Source of the DNA: Prevotella sp. UBA3294
Lineage (GTDB): Bacteria; Bacteroidota; Bacteroidia; Bacteroidales; Bacteroidaceae
Length of the DNA stretch: 23,899 nucleotides
Direction: 5' to 3'
Assembly (NCBI GenBank): GCA_002361535.1
Contig: DETG01000035.1
Location: 6,514-30,412, forward strand
Shown here: piece by piece, positions 1 to 8,273 of the stretch
How the letters are laid out: every line of letters begins with the position of its first letter
Numbering within the stretch: the first letter of the stretch is position 1
Translations under genes and position numbers: made by a program
The notes under the pieces: generated by a model
What the model was told of the DNA's origin: nothing
Seen by the model: only the letters and a program-made list of their open reading frames with translations
The model's database searches: none

Positions 1-1289
1 CGCTGATGAAGAAGGTGGCACGCAAACATGGTTTCCGCGTGCTGCTCCATGAGAAGCCCTTTGATGGCATCAACGGATCAGGAAAACATAACAACTGGAG
101 TCTGAGCACCGATACGGGTGTCCTGCTCCACGCACCGGGTAAGACACCCGAACAGAACCTGCGTTTCGTCACCTTCATCGTGGAGACCTTGATGGGCGTG
201 TACCGGCATAACGGACTCCTCAAGGCGAGCATCATGAGTGCCACCAATGCCCACCGCTTAGGAGCCAACGAGGCTCCGCCTGCCATCATCTCCAGCTTCC
301 TCGGGAAACAGGTGAGTGAACTGTTGGAACATATCGAGAAGGCAGATAAAGACGACCTCTTCGTGGTTGCCGGCAAACAGAAGATGGAACTCGACATCCC
401 TGAGATTCCTGAACTCCTCATCGACAACACCGACCGTAATCGGACATCACCCTTCGCCTTCACAGGAAACCGCTTCGAATTCCGAGCAGTGGGATCGGAA
501 GCAAACTGCGCCAGTGCAATGATTGCACTGAATGCCTCCGTGGCTGAAGCTCTCACCGACTTCAAGAAACGCGTGGATGCCCGTATCGCCGAGATTGCCG
601 ATAAGGCTGAATATGCCGAGGGCTCGGAACACTCGGCCACCTTCCATGCCATCATCGATGTGATCCGCGAGGATATCAAGACCTGTAAGCCCATCCACTT
701 CGATGGTAATGGCTACAGCGACGAATGGGTGGTGGAAGCCACCAAACGTGGACTCGATGTAGAGAAAAGCTGTCCGCTGATCTTTGACCGCTATCTCGAC
801 AAAGAGAGTATCACCATGTTCGAGAGCCTCAACATCATGAACCGGAAGGAACTGAAAGCTCGCAACGAGGTGAAATGGGAGACATATACGAAGAAGATAC
901 AGATCGAGGCACGTGTTTTAGGTGACCTGACCATGAATCATATCATCCCTGTGGCCACCCACTACCAGACACGTCTGGCCAAGAACGTGGGAAGCATGCG
1001 CGAGGTGTTCTCACCCGAGGAGGCCGATAAACTCTGCGCACGTAACATCAAGATCATCAAGGAAATTGCTGAACGTACCCAGATCATCGAGACCATGGTG
1101 GAGGAACTGGTGAACGCACGGAAGATTGCCAACAGGATTGAGAGTGAACGCGAGAAGGCCATAGCCTATCATGACACCGTGGAGCCGAAAATGGATGAGA
1201 TTCGCTATCATATCGATAAACTGGAACTCACAGTGGCTGATGAACTGTGGACACTACCGAAATATCGCGAATTGCTGTTTATTCGATAG
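1..1289 (+). CDS. glnN: Glutamine synthetase type III, C-terminal part (5' end outside window)
   Basis: Glutamine synthetase joins ammonia to glutamate using ATP in the cytoplasm and is the main ammonia-assimilation enzyme. The visible 428 or so residues match the C-terminal part of the long type III (GlnN) form, about 700-730 residues and typical of Bacteroidetes. Visible signatures are the catalytic-domain stretch GINGSGKHNNWSLSTD near the start, ATNAHRLGANEAPPAIIS, and NRTSPFAFTGNRFEFRAVGS, which carries the ATP- and glutamate-binding residues. The helical type III tail ends with TLPKYRELLFIR. The frame is open to the left edge, so the ATG at base 6 is internal. The gene converges on the minus-strand gene that ends at 1406. 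Its promoter is outside the window, so regulation cannot be judged. Confidence 0.95.
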   Translation, partial: LMKKVARKHGFRVLLHEKPFDGINGSGKHNNWSLSTDTGVLLHAPGKTPEQNLRFVTFIVETLMGVYRHNGLLKASIMSATNAHRLGANEAPPAIISSFLGKQVSELLEHIEKADKDDLFVVAGKQKMELDIPEIPELLIDNTDRNRTSPFAFTGNRFEFRAVGSEANCASAMIALNASVAEALTDFKKRVDARIAEIADKAEYAEGSEHSATFHAIIDVIREDIKTCKPIHFDGNGYSDEWVVEATKRGLDVEKSCPLIFDRYLDKESITMFESLNIMNRKELKARNEVKWETYTKKIQIEARVLGDLTMNHIIPVATHYQTRLAKNVGSMREVFSPEEADKLCARNIKIIKEIAERTQIIETMVEELVNARKIANRIESEREKAIAYHDTVEPKMDEIRYHIDKLELTVADELWTLPKYRELLFIR

Positions 1290-1304
1290 ATGGATTGGAG
1301 CGAT

Positions 1305-1358
1305 CTTCGAAACATCGAAGCATCGTTATATCGAAATATCGTTATATCGATATAACGA
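1305..1358. repeat. Two adjacent palindromes just downstream of glnN
   Basis: CTTCGA-AACA-TCGAAG (1305-1320) is a perfect 6-bp inverted repeat with a 4-base loop. It is followed by TCGTTATATCGA at 1323-1334, repeated at 1339-1350, where the second copy forms the left part of a perfect 20-bp palindrome (1339-1358, half site TCGTTATATC). The palindromes lie between the glnN stop and the convergent terminator. They may form RNA hairpins at the 3' end of the glnN message or be a protein-binding site; the sequence does not decide which. Confidence 0.6.
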
Positions 1359-1377
1359 AACAACAACATTATATCAA

Positions 1378-1423
1378 AAGCTGAAAAGGCGATGGGGCTT
1401 AAACCCTATCGCCTTTTCAGCTT
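1378..1423 (-). terminator. Long terminator hairpin between convergent genes
   Basis: The arms 1378-1397 and 1404-1423 pair over 20 bp with a single G-T wobble and a 6-base loop (cttaaa). Read on the minus strand, the hairpin is followed by TTTTGATATAATG, a modest U-tract, so it suits termination of the gene ending at 1406. In the plus direction no T-run follows. It could still slow or stabilise the end of the glnN transcript. The stop codon and last codons of the minus-strand gene lie inside one arm. Confidence 0.75.
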
Positions 1424-2668
1424 GTCAACAGCATCCTCCAAGCTCTCTGTGGGCTTGATAATATTATAATCTTTCCAGAAATCCGACTCACCGAAGAAAT
1501 GCGACTGATCGTACAACGACTCACGATCACCAAAGGAGTCACGTCGTGGGAACGGTTTCACATCCTGATCATTGCGATCTGTCACAACCATCTCATTCAC
1601 CGCCGTGAAACTCGTGGCAAACAGCCGTTTCTTCCAATCGCAATTGAAACGGAACAACGAACGCACATAACTCAGATGTGAGCGTTCACCATCGTAGCTG
1701 TAGTTGATCAGTAACGACATCTCGCGTGGCCGGAAGCGCACACCAGCAGGCTTGTTCACTAATATGGCCCGCGTGGCATTGTCACGATCGCGCATGTCGA
1801 GCGACAGTTCTATACGGGTGAAGGCCAGTGTCTCACGGTCGATGTATAGGGTGCCAAAGAACAACGCATAGTTCACATGATATTGAGGTGTAAGGGTCAA
1901 GGTGTATTGGGAACGGTCGTTGATCATGACAGGGTCGCCCATCTGAATGTCGTAGAGTGCCAGTTCCTCTTCGTTGAAGATGAAGTCGCGATTCTTCACA
2001 GCATCGAGCATCACTGCCTGCACCGGACCTCCGATCACCTTCACCGTGAGGGTATCGCTGGGTTTCGGACTTATCAGTCGGCGACCTTTCACGATGGCCA
2101 CACGATCCTGTCCGACTCCATAGCGATAAGGAGTTTTGTACATATCCGTCACTGCCTCGGCAATATATATATAATGTTTACGTTTCTGTGCTACCTCACG
2201 ATAGAAGCATTTGTAAAGTTCAGCATCTTTCGTGTAGTTAGCGGGGATCTTCCGGATAGCCTCACGGAGAATCACCTGTGGGTCACCACGGCGTACGACA
2301 ACATCCTCAAGGACCACGGTGTTCGGCACCAGTCGTACCCGTACATTTCCAGTGCTCCCCTCCTCCAGCGACACCCGTTGGGTACGATAACCAATATGTG
2401 AGACTATCAACTGCTGGGGCTTCTCGTTGGTCTTGATGGTGAAACCGCCGTCGGCATTTGTCACGGTGGAGAACTTTTTCCCTGAAACACGCACGTTGAC
2501 ATATTGCAGTCGCCTTCCTGTCGAGGCATCACGCACATCACCGGTCACCACATAGGTGAGCCTGCTTGTGTCAATGGCTGCCACTTCACGGTTCTGTGCC
2601 ATGACAGGCAATGCCATAGCGCAGAATGCGACAATCAGCCAAAGACCTATTTTGATACGTTTCTCCAT
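1406..2668 (-). CDS. Secreted carboxypeptidase-regulatory-like (CarboxypepD_reg-like) protein
   Basis: This is a 420-residue exported protein of unknown exact role. Residues 1-24 form a signal peptide (basic MEKRIK, hydrophobic core, VMAQ cleavage region). Residues about 40-115 look like the beta-sandwich CarboxypepD_reg-like domain (VTGDVRDASTGRRLQYVNV, then GGFTIKTNEKPQQLIVSHIGY) found at the N-terminus of many Bacteroidetes outer-membrane proteins. The remaining 300 residues resemble the beta-rich part of DUF5686-type envelope proteins, but without the long barrel of that family. It therefore probably stays periplasmic or is attached to the outer membrane. It lies 29 bases after the YitT-family gene on the same strand and is probably cotranscribed with it. 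The ATG at 2668 is directly followed by the signal peptide. Its last codons lie in the terminator stem. Confidence 0.7.
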   Translation of the reverse strand: MEKRIKIGLWLIVAFCAMALPVMAQNREVAAIDTSRLTYVVTGDVRDASTGRRLQYVNVRVSGKKFSTVTNADGGFTIKTNEKPQQLIVSHIGYRTQRVSLEEGSTGNVRVRLVPNTVVLEDVVVRRGDPQVILREAIRKIPANYTKDAELYKCFYREVAQKRKHYIYIAEAVTDMYKTPYRYGVGQDRVAIVKGRRLISPKPSDTLTVKVIGGPVQAVMLDAVKNRDFIFNEEELALYDIQMGDPVMINDRSQYTLTLTPQYHVNYALFFGTLYIDRETLAFTRIELSLDMRDRDNATRAILVNKPAGVRFRPREMSLLINYSYDGERSHLSYVRSLFRFNCDWKKRLFATSFTAVNEMVVTDRNDQDVKPFPRRDSFGDRESLYDQSHFFGESDFWKDYNIIKPTESLEDAVDKLKRR

Positions 2669-2697
2669 ATAAGGTAGTTTTAGTGGTTATGATCATT

Positions 2698-3585
2698 TTA
2701 CTTGAACTGATCGAAGCCCAGTCCATAAACTCCAATTACCGGACATTGCGAGACGAAGGCATGGGGATCGGTTTCCTCAATAATCTGGAAGATGCGCTGC
2801 GACTCATTCCGCCGTGCCAGCACGAACAGCATCTTCACCTCCTTGCCGGAATAGAAGCCTTGGCTGTTGATGACCGTGCATCCCCGCTGGGCATTCTGGT
2901 TGATGAGCCGTCCGATCTCCTCATGCTGCTGTGAGATGATGAAGAACTGTACCGAACTGCGCATGGAGTTGACGAAATGATCCACGCAGAATGAGCCCAC
3001 GAAGAGCACCACGAAGCCATATATCACTTTCTCCCAGTCGTGCAGTACCAGATAACTGGCAGTGATGATCACCAGGTCGCAGATCAGGATAATCTTTCCC
3101 AAAGAGATATCATGATATTTGTTCACCATCGCCGCCACCAAATCAGAACCGCCTGTACTGCCATTACAATACAGGCCGATACCAGAAGTAAGACCCATAA
3201 AAGCACCTCCCACAATGGCTGCCATGAAAGGCTGGTCGTGTAAGAGATGGAGGTTGGCAGCCCACGACTGCACCACCGATGTGAAGAAAGTGAACAAGAC
3301 CACGGCATAGATCGTTTTCACACAGAACTTCCAGCCCATGACCTTCAGTGCGATACCCAACAGGATGGCATTCAGCACGAAATACGACACCTGTACAGGC
3401 ACCCCGAATCCCCAGTAGATGATAGAGGAGATGCCCGGCAATCCTCCCATGGTGATCTCGTTTGGTAACAGGAACACCACCCATCCCACACTGCCTATTA
3501 ACATGGCAAATGCGATAAGCAGGTAGTCTTGTATCTCACTGACATATCTTCTCTTCTGAATGTGCGGATTGGAAACCATCGTCAT
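2698..3585 (-). CDS. YitT-family membrane protein (DUF161 + DUF2179)
   Basis: This is an integral membrane protein of about 295 residues. The N-terminal two thirds have five or six hydrophobic segments, including DYLLIAFAMLIGSVGWVVFLLP and the family-typical GGLPGISSIIYWGFG and GLYCNGSTGGSDLVAAMVNK. The C-terminal 80 residues form the soluble DUF2179 domain (FYSGKEVKMLFVLARR, then IEETDPHAFVS). YitT proteins are widespread; a transport role is suspected but the substrate is not known. A longer reading frame opens with TTG at 3642, but that codon lies upstream of the promoter (-7 box 3605-3612), so it cannot be used. ATG at 3585 or 3579 is the real start, with a short leader of 10-20 bases. 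It is divergent from the esterase gene and probably shares a message with the gene ending at 1406. Confidence 0.9.
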   Translation of the reverse strand: MTMVSNPHIQKRRYVSEIQDYLLIAFAMLIGSVGWVVFLLPNEITMGGLPGISSIIYWGFGVPVQVSYFVLNAILLGIALKVMGWKFCVKTIYAVVLFTFFTSVVQSWAANLHLLHDQPFMAAIVGGAFMGLTSGIGLYCNGSTGGSDLVAAMVNKYHDISLGKIILICDLVIITASYLVLHDWEKVIYGFVVLFVGSFCVDHFVNSMRSSVQFFIISQQHEEIGRLINQNAQRGCTVINSQGFYSGKEVKMLFVLARRNESQRIFQIIEETDPHAFVSQCPVIGVYGLGFDQFK

Positions 3586-3604
3586 TTCGTTAAAGTTCTC
3601 GATG

Positions 3605-3636
3605 CAAAAATACAAATAAAAGAGAGAAATGCCAAA
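3605..3636 (-). promoter_or_regulatory. Bacteroidetes-type promoter of the YitT-family gene
   Basis: On the minus strand, TTTG (3633-3636) is followed after exactly 20 bases by TATTTTTG (3605-3612). This matches the Bacteroidetes primary sigma-factor consensus TTTG, 19-21 bases, TAnnTTTG. The predicted transcription start is near 3598, giving a leader of about 13-19 bases before the ATG at 3585 or 3579. Confidence 0.75.
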
Positions 3637-3663
3637 TAACAAGAAACTTTTTTATATGGGATT

Positions 3664-3695
3664 CTTGTTAAAGCCGGTAAAAAGAATTATCTTTG
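3664..3695 (+). promoter_or_regulatory. Bacteroidetes-type promoter of the esterase-fusion gene
   Basis: CTTG (3664-3667), 20 bases, TATCTTTG (3688-3695) fits the Bacteroidetes promoter consensus. Transcription should start near 3702, about 25 bases before the ATG at 3727. The -7 box is the left half of a perfect 16-bp palindrome, TATCTTTGCAAAGATA (3688-3703), which could also serve as an operator. It is divergent from the YitT promoter, with 27 bases between the two. Confidence 0.7.
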
Positions 3696-3726
3696 CAAAG
3701 ATAATAGTAGGAAAGGACAGAAGAGG

Positions 3727-4740
3727 ATGGAAGAGAACAAATATATCAAACAATATCCCGACATCATGAACGGGAAGAAGATTATGTACGTACATGGCTT
3801 TGGCTCATCGGCACAATCAGGCACGGTGACCCGTATCCGCGAGATGCTGCCCCATGCCACCGTCATCGCCGAGGATATCCCTGTGCATCCCGAGGAGGGC
3901 TTTGCCATGCTTCAGACGATGGCAGAGCGCGAGAAGCCCGACTTGATCATCGGCACGTCGATGGGAGGAATGTACACAGAGATGCTCTATGGCTTCGACC
4001 GTATCCTGATCAATCCCGCCTTCCGCATTGCCGATACGATGGGGGCGCATGGCATGACGGGGAAGCAGGTGTTTCAGAACCCTCGGAAGGACGGCATCCA
4101 AGAGTTTATCGTCACCAAAGCCATGGTGAAGGAGTACCGCGACATGCAGGAACGATGCTTCAGTCATGCGGGCGACGAAGGGGAACACGACAGGGTGTGG
4201 GCTCTCTTTGGTGACAGAGACGAACTGGTGGACACCTACGATCTCTACATGGAACATTACACACAAGGCATCTCTTTCCACGGGGAGCACCGCACCAACG
4301 ACAAGGTGTTCTACCATAGTGTGATGCCTGTGATCCGGTGGATCGATGACAAACAAGAAAGGCGAGAACGTCCCATTATCTATATCACCATCGATGCCCT
4401 TCGCGACTACCGTGGCATGCAGCAATCAAGTGCAATGAAGGCATTCCGTTTCTTGTTAGAAAGATACAATATCTATATCGTAGCCCAAGCACCCGATAAT
4501 GACAACCTATATATCAAGGAAGTGCACGACTGGGTGAAAGAGGTGGTCAACGTACCCGCCTACCAGCATATTGTGTTTACAAACCGAAAAGACCTACTCT
4601 ATGGTGATTACCTCATCGACCCTACCCCCGATAACGGCTCCACGACATTCATGGGAACACGAATCGAATTAGGCGATGCCACCTTCAAGACTTGGGAAGA
4701 AATCATCACTTATTTTGATAGGATAGGAGTCCAACCTTAA
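3727..4740 (+). CDS. YqiA-like alpha/beta hydrolase fused to a degenerate HAD (NT5C-like) domain
   Basis: This is a 337-residue two-domain cytoplasmic protein. Residues 16-210 resemble the YqiA/YcfP (UPF0227) esterase family: an oxyanion-loop motif YVHGFGSSAQSGT (21-33), the nucleophile elbow GTSMGG with Ser78, an acidic residue in FGDRDELVD (D163 or D165), and the likely catalytic His197 in FYHSVMP. Residues 215-330 look like a 5'(3')-deoxyribonucleotidase (NT5C) type HAD domain, best seen in FTNRKDLLYGDYLIDPTPDNG. The HAD motif I, normally DxDGV, reads TIDAL (221-225), so the phosphoryl-accepting Asp appears to be Thr221. The second Asp of LIDD is replaced by Pro299. The second domain may therefore bind rather than hydrolyse nucleotides. 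The gene has its own promoter. The helicase gene follows after 94 bases. Confidence 0.75.
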   Translation: MEENKYIKQYPDIMNGKKIMYVHGFGSSAQSGTVTRIREMLPHATVIAEDIPVHPEEGFAMLQTMAEREKPDLIIGTSMGGMYTEMLYGFDRILINPAFRIADTMGAHGMTGKQVFQNPRKDGIQEFIVTKAMVKEYRDMQERCFSHAGDEGEHDRVWALFGDRDELVDTYDLYMEHYTQGISFHGEHRTNDKVFYHSVMPVIRWIDDKQERRERPIIYITIDALRDYRGMQQSSAMKAFRFLLERYNIYIVAQAPDNDNLYIKEVHDWVKEVVNVPAYQHIVFTNRKDLLYGDYLIDPTPDNGSTTFMGTRIELGDATFKTWEEIITYFDRIGVQP

Positions 4741-4760
4741 CCCATCGTATCCTCCTAAAA

Positions 4761-4851
4761 GTCGAAGGTCGAAAGTTGAAGGTCAAAGGTCGAAGGTCAA
4801 AGGTCAAAGGTCAAAGGTTGAAGGTTGAAGGTCAATGGTGAATGGTCAAAA
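4761..4851. repeat. 13-unit heptamer tandem repeat running through the helicase start codon
   Basis: Thirteen consecutive 7-base units have the consensus GTCAAAG; variants are GTCGAAG, GTTGAAG, GTCAATG and GTGAATG. The ATG at 4835 is the end of unit 11 (GTCAATG). Units 12 and 13 are translated. The repeat also supplies AAGG motifs 3 and 10 bases upstream of that ATG. A second ATG in unit 12 (4842) lies in another frame. Confidence 0.9.
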
Positions 4852-7800
4852 TGAACTATACAGGGTGTCTGCCGAAGAACTTTTCGGACAGATCAGTGAG
4901 TTGTTGGATCAGCTCCCAACTGCCGCTTCACGATCCACCGAAGCCACAGGTGATCATACGAGCCACCCATCACCCGATACTTACCATCTGTTCCACTTCA
5001 TTCACCGCCTTCTCGTCATGGCCTGTCATGAGGGTATCCGCGACACAAATCAAGCTTACGGAAACCTGTTCTCACAGGTGGACTACCTCTGCAAGAGACA
5101 TCGCATCGCTGTAAAAGACCGTATCGCCATTCAGGCGATGCGCCGCCACAGTAACCATCGTGAGGATCTGACTGCCGAGGATCTGTTGTACGATATCCGT
5201 GCCCTGAGTCTCTTCATCTCGGCAGTCTTCGAGACCCCTATCCCACATGCCGTTGCCACCCGCATTCCCCATACGAACAAACCTTACGAAAACGTCTATC
5301 AACCCTACTACGACTATCTGCGCTGTGTGGTGGAGGCATGGGATGAAGAGAGCATCACCGTGACCACAGAGCAGGGGAACCATTCTGACACCCTGTTCAT
5401 CGACTATACTGCCGATCACCTGCGCTACCTCAAGGATATCCTGCAGGAGGGCATGCAACTGAACATGCTCAGTGTCAGGAAGAATGAAGGAGCCGACAGA
5501 TGGCAGCCCGCATTGATCATCGTGGAGCCCGACTTCCTCATCGACATCAGCAGTATTGCCCGTTGCTTCGAGTCTTACGGCCATCACCCACTAAACTACA
5601 CGCTCCACCGCATGGAACCATCGGCACTCTCACAGGCTATCCTCTTAGGGCATTTTGCAGGGAAAGCCCTCGACGATGCCGTGAACAACGGAGAGAGCCG
5701 GGTGAACACCACCATCATGAACAGTTTCAAGCAGAAAGCCATGGAATTCTGCACCTGTCCTGACTTCCAGTCAGAGCAATTCATGCGTGATGCCCACACA
5801 CAGGCAGCCAACATCCACCAGACCGTCACAACGCTCTTCGAGCATACCGACAAACGAAAGGCGCTCCTCGAACCTACCTTTATCTGTGAGCGCTTGGGGA
5901 TCACCGGACGTGTTGACCTGATGACCACCGATTTCCAATTACTCGTAGAGCAGAAATCAGGCAGGAACTGGTTTGTGGAAACCGGTCGTCCCAATGAGCA
6001 CGGCAGTATGATGCCCGAGCCCAACTATGTGCAGCTCTTGCTCTATTATGGTGTGCTACGCTATAATTTCCATTTAGGTTTCGACCATGTGGATATGCGA
6101 CTGCTCTATTCGAAATATCCCCCTGAAAAAGGACTGATCGTGGTCAACTACCTGCAAAGTCTGTTCCGGGAAGCCATCCAATTGCGCAACCTGATTGTGA
6201 CATGGGATCTCCATGTGGCCCGTCACGGCTTCGAGAGTATCCTTGAAAGTATCCGTCCGGAAACGGTGAACGTGAAAAACCTGCACGACCGTTTCTTCCT
6301 GACGTGGAAGTTACCGTCGCTGCAGGCTGTGTGCCAGCCGCTACGGGAGATGTCTGAGTTAGAACGAGCCTATTACTGTACGATGATGACTTTCGTCTAT
6401 CGTGAGCAGCGGGTAACCCGGTTAGGTTCCCAGGAAGGGGTGAGCACCTGCAGTTCCGATCTGTGGAACATGCCCTTGGCAGAGAAGATCGAAACGGGGA
6501 ATATCTATACGCGTCTCACACTGATCCACAAAGAGAAGAGTGCCGAATACAACGGCTACGACACCCTGACATTCTGCATACCAGCTCAGGGTGATGACTT
6601 CCTGCCGAACTTCCGCACAGGCGACATGATCTTCCTCTACTCCTATCAGGATGGGACGGAACCCGATGTACGGAAAAGTATCTTGTTCAAAGGAACACTC
6701 CAGCGCATCCAGACAGATGAGATCACTGTGATTCTCGCCGACGGACAGCAGAACCCCGAGCTCTTCGTCATCCCATCCCCCTCCGCTCCCTCCCCCACCT
6801 CATTCTATGCCATCGAGCATGCCCCTTCCGACACCTCTACCACTGCCATCCGTTCCCTGCATACCTTCATCTCTGCTCCTAAGGAGCGGAAAGATCTGCT
6901 GTTAGGACAGCGTGAACCACGGGTGGATCGCTCCTTGTCATTGTCACGCAGCTATCATCCCCACTACGATGAGATCGTGCTACAGGCCAAACAGGCACAA
7001 GACTGCTATCTGCTGGTAGGACCGCCAGGCACGGGGAAGACCAGCATGGCACTTCGTTTCCTGGTGGAAGAGGCTCTCCGGCAGTCCTCCTCCCTCCTTC
7101 TCACAGCCTACACCAACCGTGCTGTGGATGAAATCTGTTCCATGCTCGTCGAGGCTGGGAAGGATTTCATTCGCATCGGCAGTCCTCATCGCTGTGATCC
7201 CCGTTTCCATCCTTACCTCATCGGAAGCCTCATCGAGTCGTGCCCCCGTTTAGACAGTATGAGCGAACGTATCCGACGGGCACCCATCCTCGTAGGCACC
7301 ACAACCACCCTATCAGGTCATCCCGAGATATTTAACCTGAAACATTTCTCGTTGGCCATCGTAGATGAAGCCAGTCAGATCTTGGAACCCGACATCATCG
7401 GTCTGCTGTCTGCCCATCACGACGGTCAGTGCTGCATCGACAAATTTATCCTGATCGGTGATCATAAGCAACTCCCGGCGGTCGTGCAGCAGTCGGAGCA
7501 CGACAGTGAGGTAAATGTCCCACAGCTGCGGGCTATCGGCCTCACCAATTGTCGGCATTCGCTCTTCGAACGGTTGTCAACGCTCTATGCCGCCTATCCC
7601 GTAAAAGGGATCCTCCACCGACAGGGCCGGATGCATCCTGCCATTGCCGACTTTCCCTGCAGGATGTTCTACCCCCATGAGCACATCGAGCCCGTACCGC
7701 TTCCCCACCAACAGGAGAAGTACCATGCCAATGTGCGTTTCATCCCCTCGCGGTTCTGTCATCATCCAGGACTCTCCGACAAGGTGAATACCGACGAGGC

Positions 7801-8224
7801 ACGTATCGTTGCCGAGGAACTGCGTCAGCTCTATGAGCAATACGGCGACCGGTTCAGTCCCCACACCACTGTCGGTGTCATCGTGCCCTATCGGAATCAG
7901 ATTGCCGTCATCCGCAAGGAGATCGAACGATTGCAGATCCCTCTGCTGTCGGAGATCTCCATCGACACCGTGGAGCGTTATCAAGGCAGTCAGCGCGATG
8001 TCATCATCTACTCTTTCACCATCCAGCATCCCTACCAGTTAGAGTTCCTCACCAGTAACACGTTCATTGAGAGCGATGCCGACGGCTCGTCGCGTCTCAT
8101 CGACCGGAAGCTGAACGTGGCGATCACAAGGGCGCGCCGGCAACTCATCCTGACGGGGAACCCGCAGGTGCTCGCTATGAATCCCTTGTTCCGCCAGTTG
8201 ATGGCAGAGGCTGCAGCACCGTGA
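4835..8224 (+). CDS. Dna2-like PD-(D/E)XK nuclease / SF1B helicase
   Basis: This 1129-residue protein probably processes DNA, with a nuclease and a helicase in one chain as in Dna2. The nuclease core is visible as GRVDLMTTDFQLLVEQKSG: Asp361, Glu372 and Lys374 fit the PD-(D/E)XK pattern, followed by a helix with PNYVQLLLYYGVLRY. An OB/beta-barrel-like segment lies around residues 545-650. The helicase has Walker A GPPGTGKT (729-736), Walker B VDEAS (843-847), motif III GDHKQLPAV, motif IV HRQGRMHP, motif V DTVERYQGSQRDVII and motif VI LNVAITRARR (about 1093-1102), the order of UPF1/Dna2-type SF1B enzymes. No clear four-cysteine Fe-S cluster was identified, although CTCP lies before the nuclease core. 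The start at 4835 is the first ATG in frame and lies in the heptamer repeat. A role in repair, replication or defence cannot be told from the neighbours. Confidence 0.85.
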   Translation: MVNGQNELYRVSAEELFGQISELLDQLPTAASRSTEATGDHTSHPSPDTYHLFHFIHRLLVMACHEGIRDTNQAYGNLFSQVDYLCKRHRIAVKDRIAIQAMRRHSNHREDLTAEDLLYDIRALSLFISAVFETPIPHAVATRIPHTNKPYENVYQPYYDYLRCVVEAWDEESITVTTEQGNHSDTLFIDYTADHLRYLKDILQEGMQLNMLSVRKNEGADRWQPALIIVEPDFLIDISSIARCFESYGHHPLNYTLHRMEPSALSQAILLGHFAGKALDDAVNNGESRVNTTIMNSFKQKAMEFCTCPDFQSEQFMRDAHTQAANIHQTVTTLFEHTDKRKALLEPTFICERLGITGRVDLMTTDFQLLVEQKSGRNWFVETGRPNEHGSMMPEPNYVQLLLYYGVLRYNFHLGFDHVDMRLLYSKYPPEKGLIVVNYLQSLFREAIQLRNLIVTWDLHVARHGFESILESIRPETVNVKNLHDRFFLTWKLPSLQAVCQPLREMSELERAYYCTMMTFVYREQRVTRLGSQEGVSTCSSDLWNMPLAEKIETGNIYTRLTLIHKEKSAEYNGYDTLTFCIPAQGDDFLPNFRTGDMIFLYSYQDGTEPDVRKSILFKGTLQRIQTDEITVILADGQQNPELFVIPSPSAPSPTSFYAIEHAPSDTSTTAIRSLHTFISAPKERKDLLLGQREPRVDRSLSLSRSYHPHYDEIVLQAKQAQDCYLLVGPPGTGKTSMALRFLVEEALRQSSSLLLTAYTNRAVDEICSMLVEAGKDFIRIGSPHRCDPRFHPYLIGSLIESCPRLDSMSERIRRAPILVGTTTTLSGHPEIFNLKHFSLAIVDEASQILEPDIIGLLSAHHDGQCCIDKFILIGDHKQLPAVVQQSEHDSEVNVPQLRAIGLTNCRHSLFERLSTLYAAYPVKGILHRQGRMHPAIADFPCRMFYPHEHIEPVPLPHQQEKYHANVRFIPSRFCHHPGLSDKVNTDEARIVAEELRQLYEQYGDRFSPHTTVGVIVPYRNQIAVIRKEIERLQIPLLSEISIDTVERYQGSQRDVIIYSFTIQHPYQLEFLTSNTFIESDADGSSRLIDRKLNVAITRARRQLILTGNPQVLAMNPLFRQLMAEAAAP

Positions 8225-8273
8225 TGGAGGGTACAAATGATTCGTCATAACGTTTTACATAAAAATATAGATT

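Noticed and set aside
3586..3642. TTG start giving 19 extra residues on the YitT-family protein
   Set aside because: The codons overlap the promoter, upstream of the predicted transcript start.
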